A stretch of 64,000 bases of DNA. Source: Mycobacterium sp. IS-1496. Its GTDB lineage: Bacteria; Actinomycetota; Actinomycetes; Mycobacteriales; Mycobacteriaceae. The stretch covers positions 186,001 through 250,000 of the forward strand of contig NZ_LQIU01000023.1 of the NCBI RefSeq assembly GCF_001499995.1, read 5' to 3'. Position numbers and translations under genes: made by a program. Of the stretch, positions 54,025-62,238 are shown in pieces; position 1 is the stretch's first letter; each line of letters starts with the position of its first letter. The notes beneath the pieces are model-generated. The model was not told the origin of the DNA and ran no database searches. It worked only from the letters and a program-made list of their open reading frames with translations.

Positions 54025-54393
54025 TCAGCTGCTCGCGGTTACGGTTTTCTTACGCGCGGGAGCGGTCTTGCGGGCGCGGCTCGGCGGCGGCGACTCGGGG
54101 GCGGTGTCCGTACCGGCGCTCTGTCCGAGTTGGCGCGCCAACAGCGCGGTCCCGCCGACGGCGGCCAGCACCGGCCACTCCACCAGCCCGGCGGCGCCCA
54201 CCGCGCCCAGTGTCAGCAGCGCCGCAGGCGTCGAATGGCTTCCGCTGCTCAAACCCTGGCGGGCACCGGTCGCCGCACCCTGCACTCCGCCGACGATCCC
54301 GTTGACGGCCGCACCGCCGAGCGCACCGGCCGCCGCGGTCGCCGCGTTGGCGGTCCCGGTGACCAGACGGGCCGCACCTTCGACGATGTTCAT
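54025..54393 (-). CDS. Small Ala/Gly-rich membrane protein with LVEWPV motif
   Basis: A 122-residue protein: Ala/Gly-rich N-terminal stretch (VTGTANAATAAAGALGGAA...), a hydrophobic hairpin TLGAVGAAGLVEWPVLAAVGG at about 61-85, and a basic C-terminal tail (SRARKTAPARKKTV). The hairpin resembles the C-terminal segment of the product of 50323-50610. The basic tail could bind DNA or acidic polymer. GAGGAAAGG precedes the ATG by about 9 nt. Function is unknown. It diverges from the SDR gene at 54472 by 78 nt. Confidence 0.72.
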   Translation of the reverse strand: MNIVEGAARLVTGTANAATAAAGALGGAAVNGIVGGVQGAATGARQGLSSGSHSTPAALLTLGAVGAAGLVEWPVLAAVGGTALLARQLGQSAGTDTAPESPPPSRARKTAPARKKTVTASS

Positions 54394-54471
54394 CACGATC
54401 TGCCTTTCCTCGATAGCCCATCGGAGTACCCGGCGGGCGGTCGGTCCACGCCCGTTCGGCAGGATCGGACC

Positions 54472-55263
54472 ATGGACATCGACAACAGCGTCGTCGCGAT
54501 CACCGGCGCCGGTTCCGGCATCGGCCGCGCACTCGCGGAGGCGTTCGCCGCCGCGGGCGCCCACCTGGTGCTCGGCGACCTCGACGAGGCCGGGCTGGCC
54601 GAGACCGCAGGACGTCTCGCGGCGACCGGAACGGCCGTCACGGCCCTGCGCGCCGACGCGAGTTCGGTGGCCGACATCGAGGCCATGGTCGCGGGGAGAC
54701 CCGTCGACGTCTTCGTCGCCAACGCCGGCGTCATGGGCGCACCGGGCCTGGGCGCCGAAGCGGACTGGGACCGCATCCTCGACGTGAACCTGCGCGCGCA
54801 CGTCCGCGCCGCCACCCTGTTGGTGCCGCAGTGGCAGGCCCGCGGCCGCGGCCACTTCGTCAGCGTCGCGTCGGCCGCCGGGCTGCTCACCCAGATCGGC
54901 GCCGCGGGTTACGCCGTGAGCAAACACGCCGCGGTGGGGTTCGCCGAATGGCTCGCGGTCACCTACGGCGACGACGGCATCGGCGTGACGTGCGTGTGCC
55001 CGATGGGTGTCGACACCGCGCTGCTGTCGTCGATCCGCGATTCGGCCGATGCCGCGGTGCGGTTGGGCGCGGATTCCGTCGTGCAGGCGGGCACCGTGAT
55101 CAGCGCGAACGAGGTGGCCGAGCAGACCCTCGCCGCGGTCCGCGACGGCCGCTTCCTGGTCCTGCCCCACCCCCAGGTGCGCGACATGCTGGCGGGCAAG
55201 GTGGCCGATCACGACCGGTGGATAACCGGGATGCGGCGCTACCAGCGGTCGCTGCGGCAGTAG
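54472..55263 (+). CDS. SDR family oxidoreductase
   Basis: A 263-residue classical SDR with VVAITGAGSGIGRALAEAF, GDLDEAGLAE (NAD-type Asp), the catalytic serine in FVSVASAAGLL and YAVSKHAAV. It starts 208 nt after the overlapped convergent gene region and ends 96 nt before lhr. Substrate is unknown; there is no neighbouring pathway to help. No clear Shine-Dalgarno is visible before the ATG at 54472, but earlier in-frame starts lie within the divergent gene and show no SDR sequence. Confidence 0.87.
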   Translation: MDIDNSVVAITGAGSGIGRALAEAFAAAGAHLVLGDLDEAGLAETAGRLAATGTAVTALRADASSVADIEAMVAGRPVDVFVANAGVMGAPGLGAEADWDRILDVNLRAHVRAATLLVPQWQARGRGHFVSVASAAGLLTQIGAAGYAVSKHAAVGFAEWLAVTYGDDGIGVTCVCPMGVDTALLSSIRDSADAAVRLGADSVVQAGTVISANEVAEQTLAAVRDGRFLVLPHPQVRDMLAGKVADHDRWITGMRRYQRSLRQ

Positions 55264-55359
55264 CTCCGCGAGTGCCGGGTTGTGTCACGCGTTCGGCGCG
55301 CAGGCGTGACGCGACCCGACACTCGGCACCTTGTCGGTGGCAGTTGTCACCATGGAGGG

Positions 55360-58300
55360 GTGACGCAGCCTCCGACGGCCACCGACGGCCTCTCCCGGTT
55401 CAGTGCCCTGACCCGGGAGTGGTTCGCGGGCACGTTCGTCGAACCCACCCCGGCGCAGGCGCAGGCCTGGTCGGCCATCGCCGACGGGGACAACACACTG
55501 GTCATCGCGCCCACCGGTTCGGGTAAGACGCTCGCGGCCTTCCTGTCCGCGATCGACCGGCTCGCGTCCTCGGAGCCCCGGCCCGCCGGGGCGGGCACCC
55601 GGGTGCTCTACGTGTCGCCACTCAAGGCGCTCGCCGTCGACGTCGAACGCAACCTGCGCACGCCGCTGACCGGGATCGCCCGGATCGCCGAACACCACGG
55701 TCACCCGCCCCCGTCGATCAGCGTCGGGGTCCGCTCCGGGGACACCACGCCCGCACAGCGCCGCGAACTCGTCACCCGTCCCCCGGACATCCTCATCACC
55801 ACCCCGGAGTCGCTGTTCCTGATGCTGACCTCGGCCGCCCGCGACACCCTCGCCGAGGTGGACACGGTGATCGTGGACGAGGTGCACGCGCTGGCCGCCA
55901 CGAAGCGCGGCGCGCACCTGGCGCTGTCGCTGGAGCGGCTCGACCAGCTCATGGAGCGGCCGGCGCAGCGCATCGGCCTCTCGGCGACGGTCCGCCCGCC
56001 CGAGGAGGTGGCGCGCTTCCTGTCCGGACATGCGCCGACGACCATCGTCGCCCCCCCGGCCGCCAAGACGTTCGACCTGTCGGTGCAGGTGCCGGTGCCC
56101 GACATGGCGGACCTGGAGAACAACACCATCTGGCCCGACGTCGAGGAACAGATCGTCGACCTCGTCGAGGCGCACCGCTCGTCGATCGTGTTCGCGAATT
56201 CGCGGCGGCTCGCCGAGCGCCTGACGTCGCGGCTCAACGAGATCCACGCCGAGCGCACCGGCATTGCCCTCGACGGCCGCAACGACGGGGTGGGCGGCGG
56301 CGCCCCCGCCCAGTTGATGGCCAGCGGTCAGAGCTTCGGGGCGGAACCGCTGCTGGCCAAGGCCCACCACGGGTCGGTCAGCAAGGAGCAGCGGGCGATC
56401 GTCGAGGACGACCTCAAGAGCGGGCGGCTCAAAGCGGTCGTGGCGACGTCCAGCCTCGAACTCGGCATCGACATGGGGGCGGTGGACCTCGTCATCCAGG
56501 TGGAGTCCCCGCCGTCGGTGGCCAGCGGGCTGCAGCGGGTGGGCCGGGCCGGCCACCAGGTCGGGGAGATCTCCCAGGGTGTGCTGTTCCCCAAGCACCG
56601 CACCGACCTGATCGGTTGCGCGGTCACGGTGCAGCGTATGCTCGCCGGCCAGATCGAGACCATGCGGGTGCCGGCCAACCCACTCGACGTGCTCGCCCAG
56701 CACACCGTGGCGGCCGCGGCCCTCGAACCGCTCGACGCCGATCGCTGGTTCGACGCGGTGCGGCGCAGCGCCCCGTTCGCGACGTTGCCGCGCAGCGCGT
56801 ACGAGGCGACGCTCGACCTGCTGTCCGGGAAGTATCCGTCGACCGAATTCGCCGAACTACGACCCCGACTCGTGTACGACCGCGATGCCGGCACGCTGAC
56901 CGCCCGCCCCGGCGCGCAGCGGCTCGCCGTGACCTCCGGTGGCGCGATCCCGGACCGCGGCCTGTTCACCGTCTACCTGGCCACCGATTCCGAGAAGCCC
57001 TCGCGGGTCGGCGAACTCGACGAGGAGATGGTCTACGAGTCCCGGCCCAGCGACGTGATCTCGCTGGGCGCCACGAGCTGGCGGATCACCGAGATCACCC
57101 ACGACCGCGTGCTGGTGATCCCGGCGCCCGGCCAGCCCGCGCGGCTGCCGTTCTGGCGCGGCGACGGAGTGGGGCGGCCCGCCGAACTCGGTGCGGCCGT
57201 CGGGGCCTTCACCGGAGAACTCGCCGCGCTGGGCGCCGACGCATTCGCCGAGCGTTGTCGCACAATGGGATTCAACGACTACGCGACCGACAACCTCTAC
57301 CGCCTGCTCGACGATCAGCGTCAGGCCACCGGGACGGTGCCCACCGACACCACCTTCATCGTCGAGCGGTTCCGCGACGAACTCGGTGACTGGCGGATCA
57401 TCCTGCACTCCCCCTACGGTCTGCGCGTGCACGGCCCGCTCGCGCTCGCGGTCGGGCGCCGGCTGCGGGAGCGCTACGGCATCGACGAGAAACCGACCGC
57501 ATCCGACGACGGCATCATCGTCCGGTTGCCGGACACCGACTTCGAATCCGGCGGCACCGCCTCGTTCGCGGACCTCTTCGTCTTCGACGCCGAGGAGATC
57601 GAACCCCTCGTCACCGCGGAGGTCGGCGGGTCGGCGCTGTTCGCGTCGCGCTTCCGCGAGTGCGCGGCCCGTGCGCTGCTGCTGCCGCGGCGTCATCCCG
57701 GTAAACGCTCCCCGCTGTGGCATCAACGCCAGCGCGCCGCCCAGCTGCTCGACGTGGCCCGCAAGTATCCGGACTTCCCGATCGTGCTCGAAGCCGTGCG
57801 CGAGTGCCTGCAGGACGTCTACGACGTCCCCGCTCTGGTCGAACTGATGCAGCGGATCGCCCAACGCCGGCTCCGGGTCGTCGAGGTGGAGACCACCACA
57901 CCGTCCCCGTTCGCGGCCTCACTGCTGTTCGGGTACGTCGGCGCGTTCATGTACGAGGGCGACAGTCCGCTGGCCGAACGGCGCGCCGCCGCACTGTCAT
58001 TGGACAGCACGCTGCTCGCCGAGCTGCTCGGCCGCGTCGAACTCCGTGAGCTGCTCGACTCCGACGTCATCGCCGCCACCGCGCGCCAGTTGCAGCACCT
58101 CGCCGAGGATCGGCGCGCGAAGGACGCCGAGGGTGTCGCCGACCTGCTGCGGCTGCTGGGGCCGTTGACCGCCGAGGAGATCGCCGAACGCTCCACCACC
58201 GACGACGTCGGCGGGTGGCTCGAGGGTCTGCTGTCGGCGAAGCGTGTGGTGACCGTGTCGTTCGCCGGGCAGACCTGGTGGGTGGCGATCGAGGACGTGG

Positions 58301-59955
58301 GCCTGCTGCGCGACGGCGTGGGGATCGCCGTGCCGGTCGGCGTCCCGCTGTCGTTCCTCGACCCGGTGGCCGATCCGCTCGGCGAGCTGATCGGCCGCTA
58401 CGCGCGCACCCACGGCCCGTTCACCACCGCCGAGGCGGCCGCGCGGTTCGGTCTGGGTCTGCGCGTGACCGCCGACGTGCTGGGCCGGCTCACCGTCGAC
58501 GGACGATTGGTGCGCGGTGAGTTCACCGACGTCCCCGCCGGGGATCCCGCGGGCAACGAGCAGTGGTGCGACGGCGACGTCCTGAAGATCCTGCGCCGCC
58601 GGTCGCTGGCAGCGCTGCGGGCGCAGGTGGAACCGGTCAGCACCACGGCGTACGCGAGGTTCCTCCCCGCCTGGCAGCATGTCGGATCGACCCACAGCGC
58701 GGGAGTCGATGGGCTGGCTTCGGCGATCGACCAACTCGCCGGTGCGCCGATCCCGGCGTCGGCGGTGGAGCCGTTGGTGCTGTCCCAACGGGTACGTGAC
58801 TACCAGCCTGCCATGCTCGACGAACTGCTGGCCAGCGGTGAGGTCATGTGGTCGGGGGCGGGGCCGATCGGCGGTGGGGACGGCTGGATCGCCTTCCACC
58901 ACGCCGACTCGGCGCCGTTGACGTTGACCGCGCCGGTCGAACTCGAATTCACCGACACCCATCGGGCGATCATGGAGACCCTCGGCGCCGGCGGCGCTTT
59001 CTTCTTTCGTCAGCTCGCTGACACCTCCTTCCGCCAAGTGGCCGGCGGCGACTCCGAATCCTTCAAAACGGCGCTGTGGGAATTGATCTGGGGCGGCTGG
59101 GTCACCGGCGACACCTTCGCCCCCGTGCGCGCCATGCTCTCCGGAAGCCGGCGGTCCACCGGCAGGCGCGGCGCCCCCGCACACAGGCAACGGGCTCGCC
59201 CGCCGCGGTTGAGCAGCTACAGCATCGCGCACGCGCAGACCAGGTCGAGTGACCCGACGGTGGCCGGACGCTGGTCGGCGTTACCGGATGCAGAGCCCGA
59301 TTCAACTGTGCGCGCGCACTTCTCGGCCGAGCTGCTCCTCAACCGCCACGGAGTGCTCACCAAGGGCGCGGCCGTCGCCGAGGGTGTGCCGGGCGGGTTC
59401 GCGATGCTCTACAAGGTGCTGACCGCCTTCGAGGACGCCGGCCGCTGCCAGCGCGGCTACTTCGTCGAATCGCTGGGCGGGGCCCAGTTCGCCGTGGCCT
59501 CGACGGTGGACCGGTTACGGACCTATCTGGACGAGGTCGACCAGGAACGCCGTGACTACCACGCGGTGGTACTGGCGGCGGCCGACCCGGCCAACCCCTA
59601 CGGCGCCGCGCTGCCGTGGCCGGCCCGCACCGCCGACGGTGAGGCGGAGGGTTCACACCGGCCGGGCCGCAAGGCGGGTGCGCTGGTGGCGCTGGTCGAC
59701 GGCGAGTTGGCCTGGTTCCTGGAACGGGGCGGCCGGTCGTTGCTCAGCTTCACCGACGACTCCGACGCCCAGATGGCGGCCGCGGCCGCGCTGGCCGACC
59801 TGGTGGGCCGCGGCCGCGTGCAGTCGCTTCTGGTCGAGAAAGTCAACGGGGTGGCGGTGTTGGAACCCGCACCGGGCGGGGTGCGCGCGGCCGTGCACGA
59901 CGCGTTGACCGGTGCGGGGTTCACCCGCACGCCGCGCGGTCTGCGGCTGCGGTGA
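55360..59955 (+). CDS. lhr: Large superfamily II DNA helicase Lhr
   Basis: A 1531-residue protein close to M. tuberculosis Lhr (about 1513) and highly similar to what I recall. Helicase motifs include Walker A APTGSGKTLAA, VSPLKALAVD, TTPESLFLML, Walker B VDEVHALAA, LSATVRPP, and the C-terminal RecA motifs TSSLELGIDMGAVDLV and LQRVGRAGHQ. It also has winged-helix and a long C-terminal domain of unknown function. Lhr is a 3'-5' helicase for DNA repair and RNA-DNA hybrids. The GTG at 55360 is taken from the family N-terminus (SRFSALTREWF). nei2 follows. Confidence 0.95.
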   Translation: MTQPPTATDGLSRFSALTREWFAGTFVEPTPAQAQAWSAIADGDNTLVIAPTGSGKTLAAFLSAIDRLASSEPRPAGAGTRVLYVSPLKALAVDVERNLRTPLTGIARIAEHHGHPPPSISVGVRSGDTTPAQRRELVTRPPDILITTPESLFLMLTSAARDTLAEVDTVIVDEVHALAATKRGAHLALSLERLDQLMERPAQRIGLSATVRPPEEVARFLSGHAPTTIVAPPAAKTFDLSVQVPVPDMADLENNTIWPDVEEQIVDLVEAHRSSIVFANSRRLAERLTSRLNEIHAERTGIALDGRNDGVGGGAPAQLMASGQSFGAEPLLAKAHHGSVSKEQRAIVEDDLKSGRLKAVVATSSLELGIDMGAVDLVIQVESPPSVASGLQRVGRAGHQVGEISQGVLFPKHRTDLIGCAVTVQRMLAGQIETMRVPANPLDVLAQHTVAAAALEPLDADRWFDAVRRSAPFATLPRSAYEATLDLLSGKYPSTEFAELRPRLVYDRDAGTLTARPGAQRLAVTSGGAIPDRGLFTVYLATDSEKPSRVGELDEEMVYESRPSDVISLGATSWRITEITHDRVLVIPAPGQPARLPFWRGDGVGRPAELGAAVGAFTGELAALGADAFAERCRTMGFNDYATDNLYRLLDDQRQATGTVPTDTTFIVERFRDELGDWRIILHSPYGLRVHGPLALAVGRRLRERYGIDEKPTASDDGIIVRLPDTDFESGGTASFADLFVFDAEEIEPLVTAEVGGSALFASRFRECAARALLLPRRHPGKRSPLWHQRQRAAQLLDVARKYPDFPIVLEAVRECLQDVYDVPALVELMQRIAQRRLRVVEVETTTPSPFAASLLFGYVGAFMYEGDSPLAERRAAALSLDSTLLAELLGRVELRELLDSDVIAATARQLQHLAEDRRAKDAEGVADLLRLLGPLTAEEIAERSTTDDVGGWLEGLLSAKRVVTVSFAGQTWWVAIEDVGLLRDGVGIAVPVGVPLSFLDPVADPLGELIGRYARTHGPFTTAEAAARFGLGLRVTADVLGRLTVDGRLVRGEFTDVPAGDPAGNEQWCDGDVLKILRRRSLAALRAQVEPVSTTAYARFLPAWQHVGSTHSAGVDGLASAIDQLAGAPIPASAVEPLVLSQRVRDYQPAMLDELLASGEVMWSGAGPIGGGDGWIAFHHADSAPLTLTAPVELEFTDTHRAIMETLGAGGAFFFRQLADTSFRQVAGGDSESFKTALWELIWGGWVTGDTFAPVRAMLSGSRRSTGRRGAPAHRQRARPPRLSSYSIAHAQTRSSDPTVAGRWSALPDAEPDSTVRAHFSAELLLNRHGVLTKGAAVAEGVPGGFAMLYKVLTAFEDAGRCQRGYFVESLGGAQFAVASTVDRLRTYLDEVDQERRDYHAVVLAAADPANPYGAALPWPARTADGEAEGSHRPGRKAGALVALVDGELAWFLERGGRSLLSFTDDSDAQMAAAAALADLVGRGRVQSLLVEKVNGVAVLEPAPGGVRAAVHDALTGAGFTRTPRGLRLR

Positions 59956-60094
59956 CGGCCGTGGCGATTCACCGCGCGTGGGGTCGTCGGTGAGTTCATC
60001 GATTCACATGTGAGCAGCCTGACGTCCCGTCGGCACCGCCGTGGGTCCGAAAGCCCTCATCTCGGGTCTTTCGACGTACTTGGTTCAATGGGCT

Positions 60095-60868
60095 ATGCCT
60101 GAAGGCGACACCGTCTACCGCACCGCCACCGCGCTGCGCGAAGGCCTCCAGGGCAAGACACTGACCCGCTGCGATGTCCGCGTACCGCGCTACGCCACCG
60201 TCGATCTCACCGGCCACGTCGTCGAGGAGGTACTCAGCCGCGGCAAGCACCTGTTCATCAGGGTCGGCCCGGCCAGCATCCACTCACACCTGAAGATGGA
60301 GGGGAGCTGGAAGGTCGTCCCGGCGTCGCGTCCGAGCCGGGCGGGCTACCGCATCCGCATCATCCTCGAGGCCGGCGAGGGTGAGCAGGCGGTGCAGGCC
60401 GCGGGCATCGATCTCGGCGTGCTGGAGATCCTCGACCGCGAACACGACATGGACGCCGTCGCCCACCTCGGGCCCGACCTGCTCGGAGACGACTGGGAGC
60501 CGCGCACAGCGGCGCAGAACCTCAGCGCCGACCCGGACCGACGCCTTTCCGAGGCACTGCTGGACCAGCGGGTGATGGCCGGCGTGGGCAACGTCTACGC
60601 CAACGAACTGTGCTTCGTCGCCGGGCACCTGCCGACCGCGCCGGTGAGCGCGCTCAAGGACCCGTTGCGGATGGTGCAGCGCGCTCGGGATATGTTGTGG
60701 CTGAACAGGTCCCGGTGGAACCGCACCACCACCGGCGACACCCGCCCCGGTCGCGACGTGTGGGTGTACGGCCGGGCAGGCAAGCCGTGCCGCCGCTGCG
60801 GCACCCCGATCCGGCGCGACGGCGACGGCGATCGGGTCTCGTACTGGTGCCCGCACTGCCAGCGGTGA
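60095..60868 (+). CDS. nei2: Endonuclease VIII-like DNA glycosylase Nei2
   Basis: A 257-residue Fpg/Nei enzyme. [10 protein letters not shown] at the start carries the catalytic Pro and Glu after Met removal; [10 protein letters not shown] is in place of the loop with the lysine; [21 protein letters not shown] is the helix-two-turn-helix; the C-terminus has the zinc finger CRRCG through CPHC. It removes oxidised pyrimidines and cleaves the abasic site. It matches Rv3297. It lies 139 nt after lhr; the pair Lhr-Nei2 is conserved in mycobacteria, consistent with joint use in repair. Confidence 0.94.
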   Translation: MPEGDTVYRTATALREGLQGKTLTRCDVRVPRYATVDLTGHVVEEVLSRGKHLFIRVGPASIHSHLKMEGSWKVVPASRPSRAGYRIRIILEAGEGEQAVQAAGIDLGVLEILDREHDMDAVAHLGPDLLGDDWEPRTAAQNLSADPDRRLSEALLDQRVMAGVGNVYANELCFVAGHLPTAPVSALKDPLRMVQRARDMLWLNRSRWNRTTTGDTRPGRDVWVYGRAGKPCRRCGTPIRRDGDGDRVSYWCPHCQR

Positions 60869-60875
60869 CCGTTCG

Positions 60876-60945
60876 GGCGCGCCGACACGACGGTCGTTGA
60901 CGTATTCCGGGCGTTTCCGCACCTCATCGGAAGTGTCGGCGCGCC
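60876..60945. repeat. 13-bp inverted repeat between nei2 and narK
   Basis: GGCGCGCCGACAC (60876-60888) and its exact complement GTGTCGGCGCGCC (60933-60945), separated by 44 nt. It can form a long hairpin in RNA on either strand or be a paired binding site. It lies 7 nt after the nei2 stop and 36 nt before narK. Confidence 0.7.
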
Positions 60946-60981
60946 ACTGGTTGCTTTAATGCAAAAGTTTTCCGCAATTCC

Positions 60982-62238
60982 ATGTCAGCGCCATCGTCGG
61001 GTGGTTCCCTATTTGGTGTGAACACGGCCGTCACGCCGGACACAGGCGCACGCCGAGGGATGAACCTCGCCCTCGCCACATGGGTTTCCGCGATCAACTT
61101 CTGGGCCTGGAACATGATCGGCCCGCTGTCGACCACCTACGCCGGCGACCTGTCGTTGAGCAGCACCCAGGCGTCGATGCTGGTGGCCACGCCCATCCTG
61201 GTCGGGTCGCTGGGCCGCATCGTCGTCGGCTCGCTCACCGACCGGTTCGGCGGTCGGGTGATGTTCATCGCCATCTCGCTGGCCTCGATCGTCCCGGTGC
61301 TCGCCGTCGGGGCCGCCGGATCGGCCGGTTCGTACCCACTGCTGCTGGTGTTCGGGTTCTTCCTCGGCATCGCCGGCACGATATTCGCCGTCGGCATCCC
61401 GTTCGCCAACCACTGGTACGAGGCGTCGCGCCGCGGTTTCGCCACCGGCGTCTTCGGCATGGGCATGGTCGGGACCGCGCTGTCGGCGTTCTTCACCCCG
61501 CGGTTCGTCAACTGGTTCGGTCTGTTCACCACCCACCTGATCGTCGCGATCGCGCTCGCACTCACCGCGGTGATCTGCCTGCTCGCGATGCACGACTCAC
61601 CGCACTTCGCACCCAATACCGACGCGGTGCTGCCGAAACTCAAAGCGGCCGCGAGACTCCGCGTCACGTGGGAGATGTCGTTCCTCTACGCCGTCGTGTT
61701 CGGCGGGTTCGTCGCGTTCAGCAACTACCTGCCCACCTACATCAAGACCATCTACGACTTCTCCGCCGTCGACGCCGGCGCGCGCACCGCCGGGTTCGCT
61801 CTGGCGGCCGTGCTCGCCAGGCCGGTGGGCGGTGCGCTCGCCGACCGCATCCCACCCAAGTACGTCGTGCTGGCGTCGTTCGCCGGCACCGCGGTGCTGG
61901 CCTTCGTCGCAGTCTTCCAGCCACCGCCGGACCTGTGGTCGGCGGTCACGTTCATCAGCCTGGCGCTGTTCCTCGGCGTCGGCACCGGTGGGGTGTTCGC
62001 CTGGGTGGCGCGCCGCTCGCCTGCGCAGTCGGTGGGTTCCATCACCGGGATCGTCGCTGCCGCAGGCGGACTCGGCGGCTACTTCCCGCCGCTGGTGATG
62101 GGCGGAACCTACGACGCGGTCGACAACGACTACACCGTCGGGTTGCTGCTGCTGGTGGCCACCGCGCTGATCGCGTTTGCCTACACCGCGCTGCGCCTGC
62201 ACGCCCGCGAACCACAACCGAAGGGGACGCCCACGTGA
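60982..62238 (+). CDS. narK: NarK family nitrate/nitrite transporter
   Basis: A 418-residue MFS transporter with 12 predicted helices. The nitrate signature motifs are recognisable: GIAGTIFAVGIPFANHWYE and VFGMGMVGTAL in one half and AAAGGLGGYFPPLVMGG in the other, with the conserved Arg of the MFS loop in LTDRFGGRV. It exports nitrite or imports nitrate. The ATG at 60982 is used; a GTG 36 nt further in is possible. Its stop overlaps the narG start by 4 nt (GTGA), so transporter and reductase are translated together. Confidence 0.92.
   Translation: MSAPSSGGSLFGVNTAVTPDTGARRGMNLALATWVSAINFWAWNMIGPLSTTYAGDLSLSSTQASMLVATPILVGSLGRIVVGSLTDRFGGRVMFIAISLASIVPVLAVGAAGSAGSYPLLLVFGFFLGIAGTIFAVGIPFANHWYEASRRGFATGVFGMGMVGTALSAFFTPRFVNWFGLFTTHLIVAIALALTAVICLLAMHDSPHFAPNTDAVLPKLKAAARLRVTWEMSFLYAVVFGGFVAFSNYLPTYIKTIYDFSAVDAGARTAGFALAAVLARPVGGALADRIPPKYVVLASFAGTAVLAFVAVFQPPPDLWSAVTFISLALFLGVGTGGVFAWVARRSPAQSVGSITGIVAAAGGLGGYFPPLVMGGTYDAVDNDYTVGLLLLVATALIAFAYTALRLHAREPQPKGTPT

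Noticed and set aside
60004..60013. TCACATGTGA palindrome between lhr and nei2 as a CRP-like site
   Set aside because: Arms are in the reverse order of the TGTGA-N6-TCACA consensus; a 10-mer palindrome is expected by chance.
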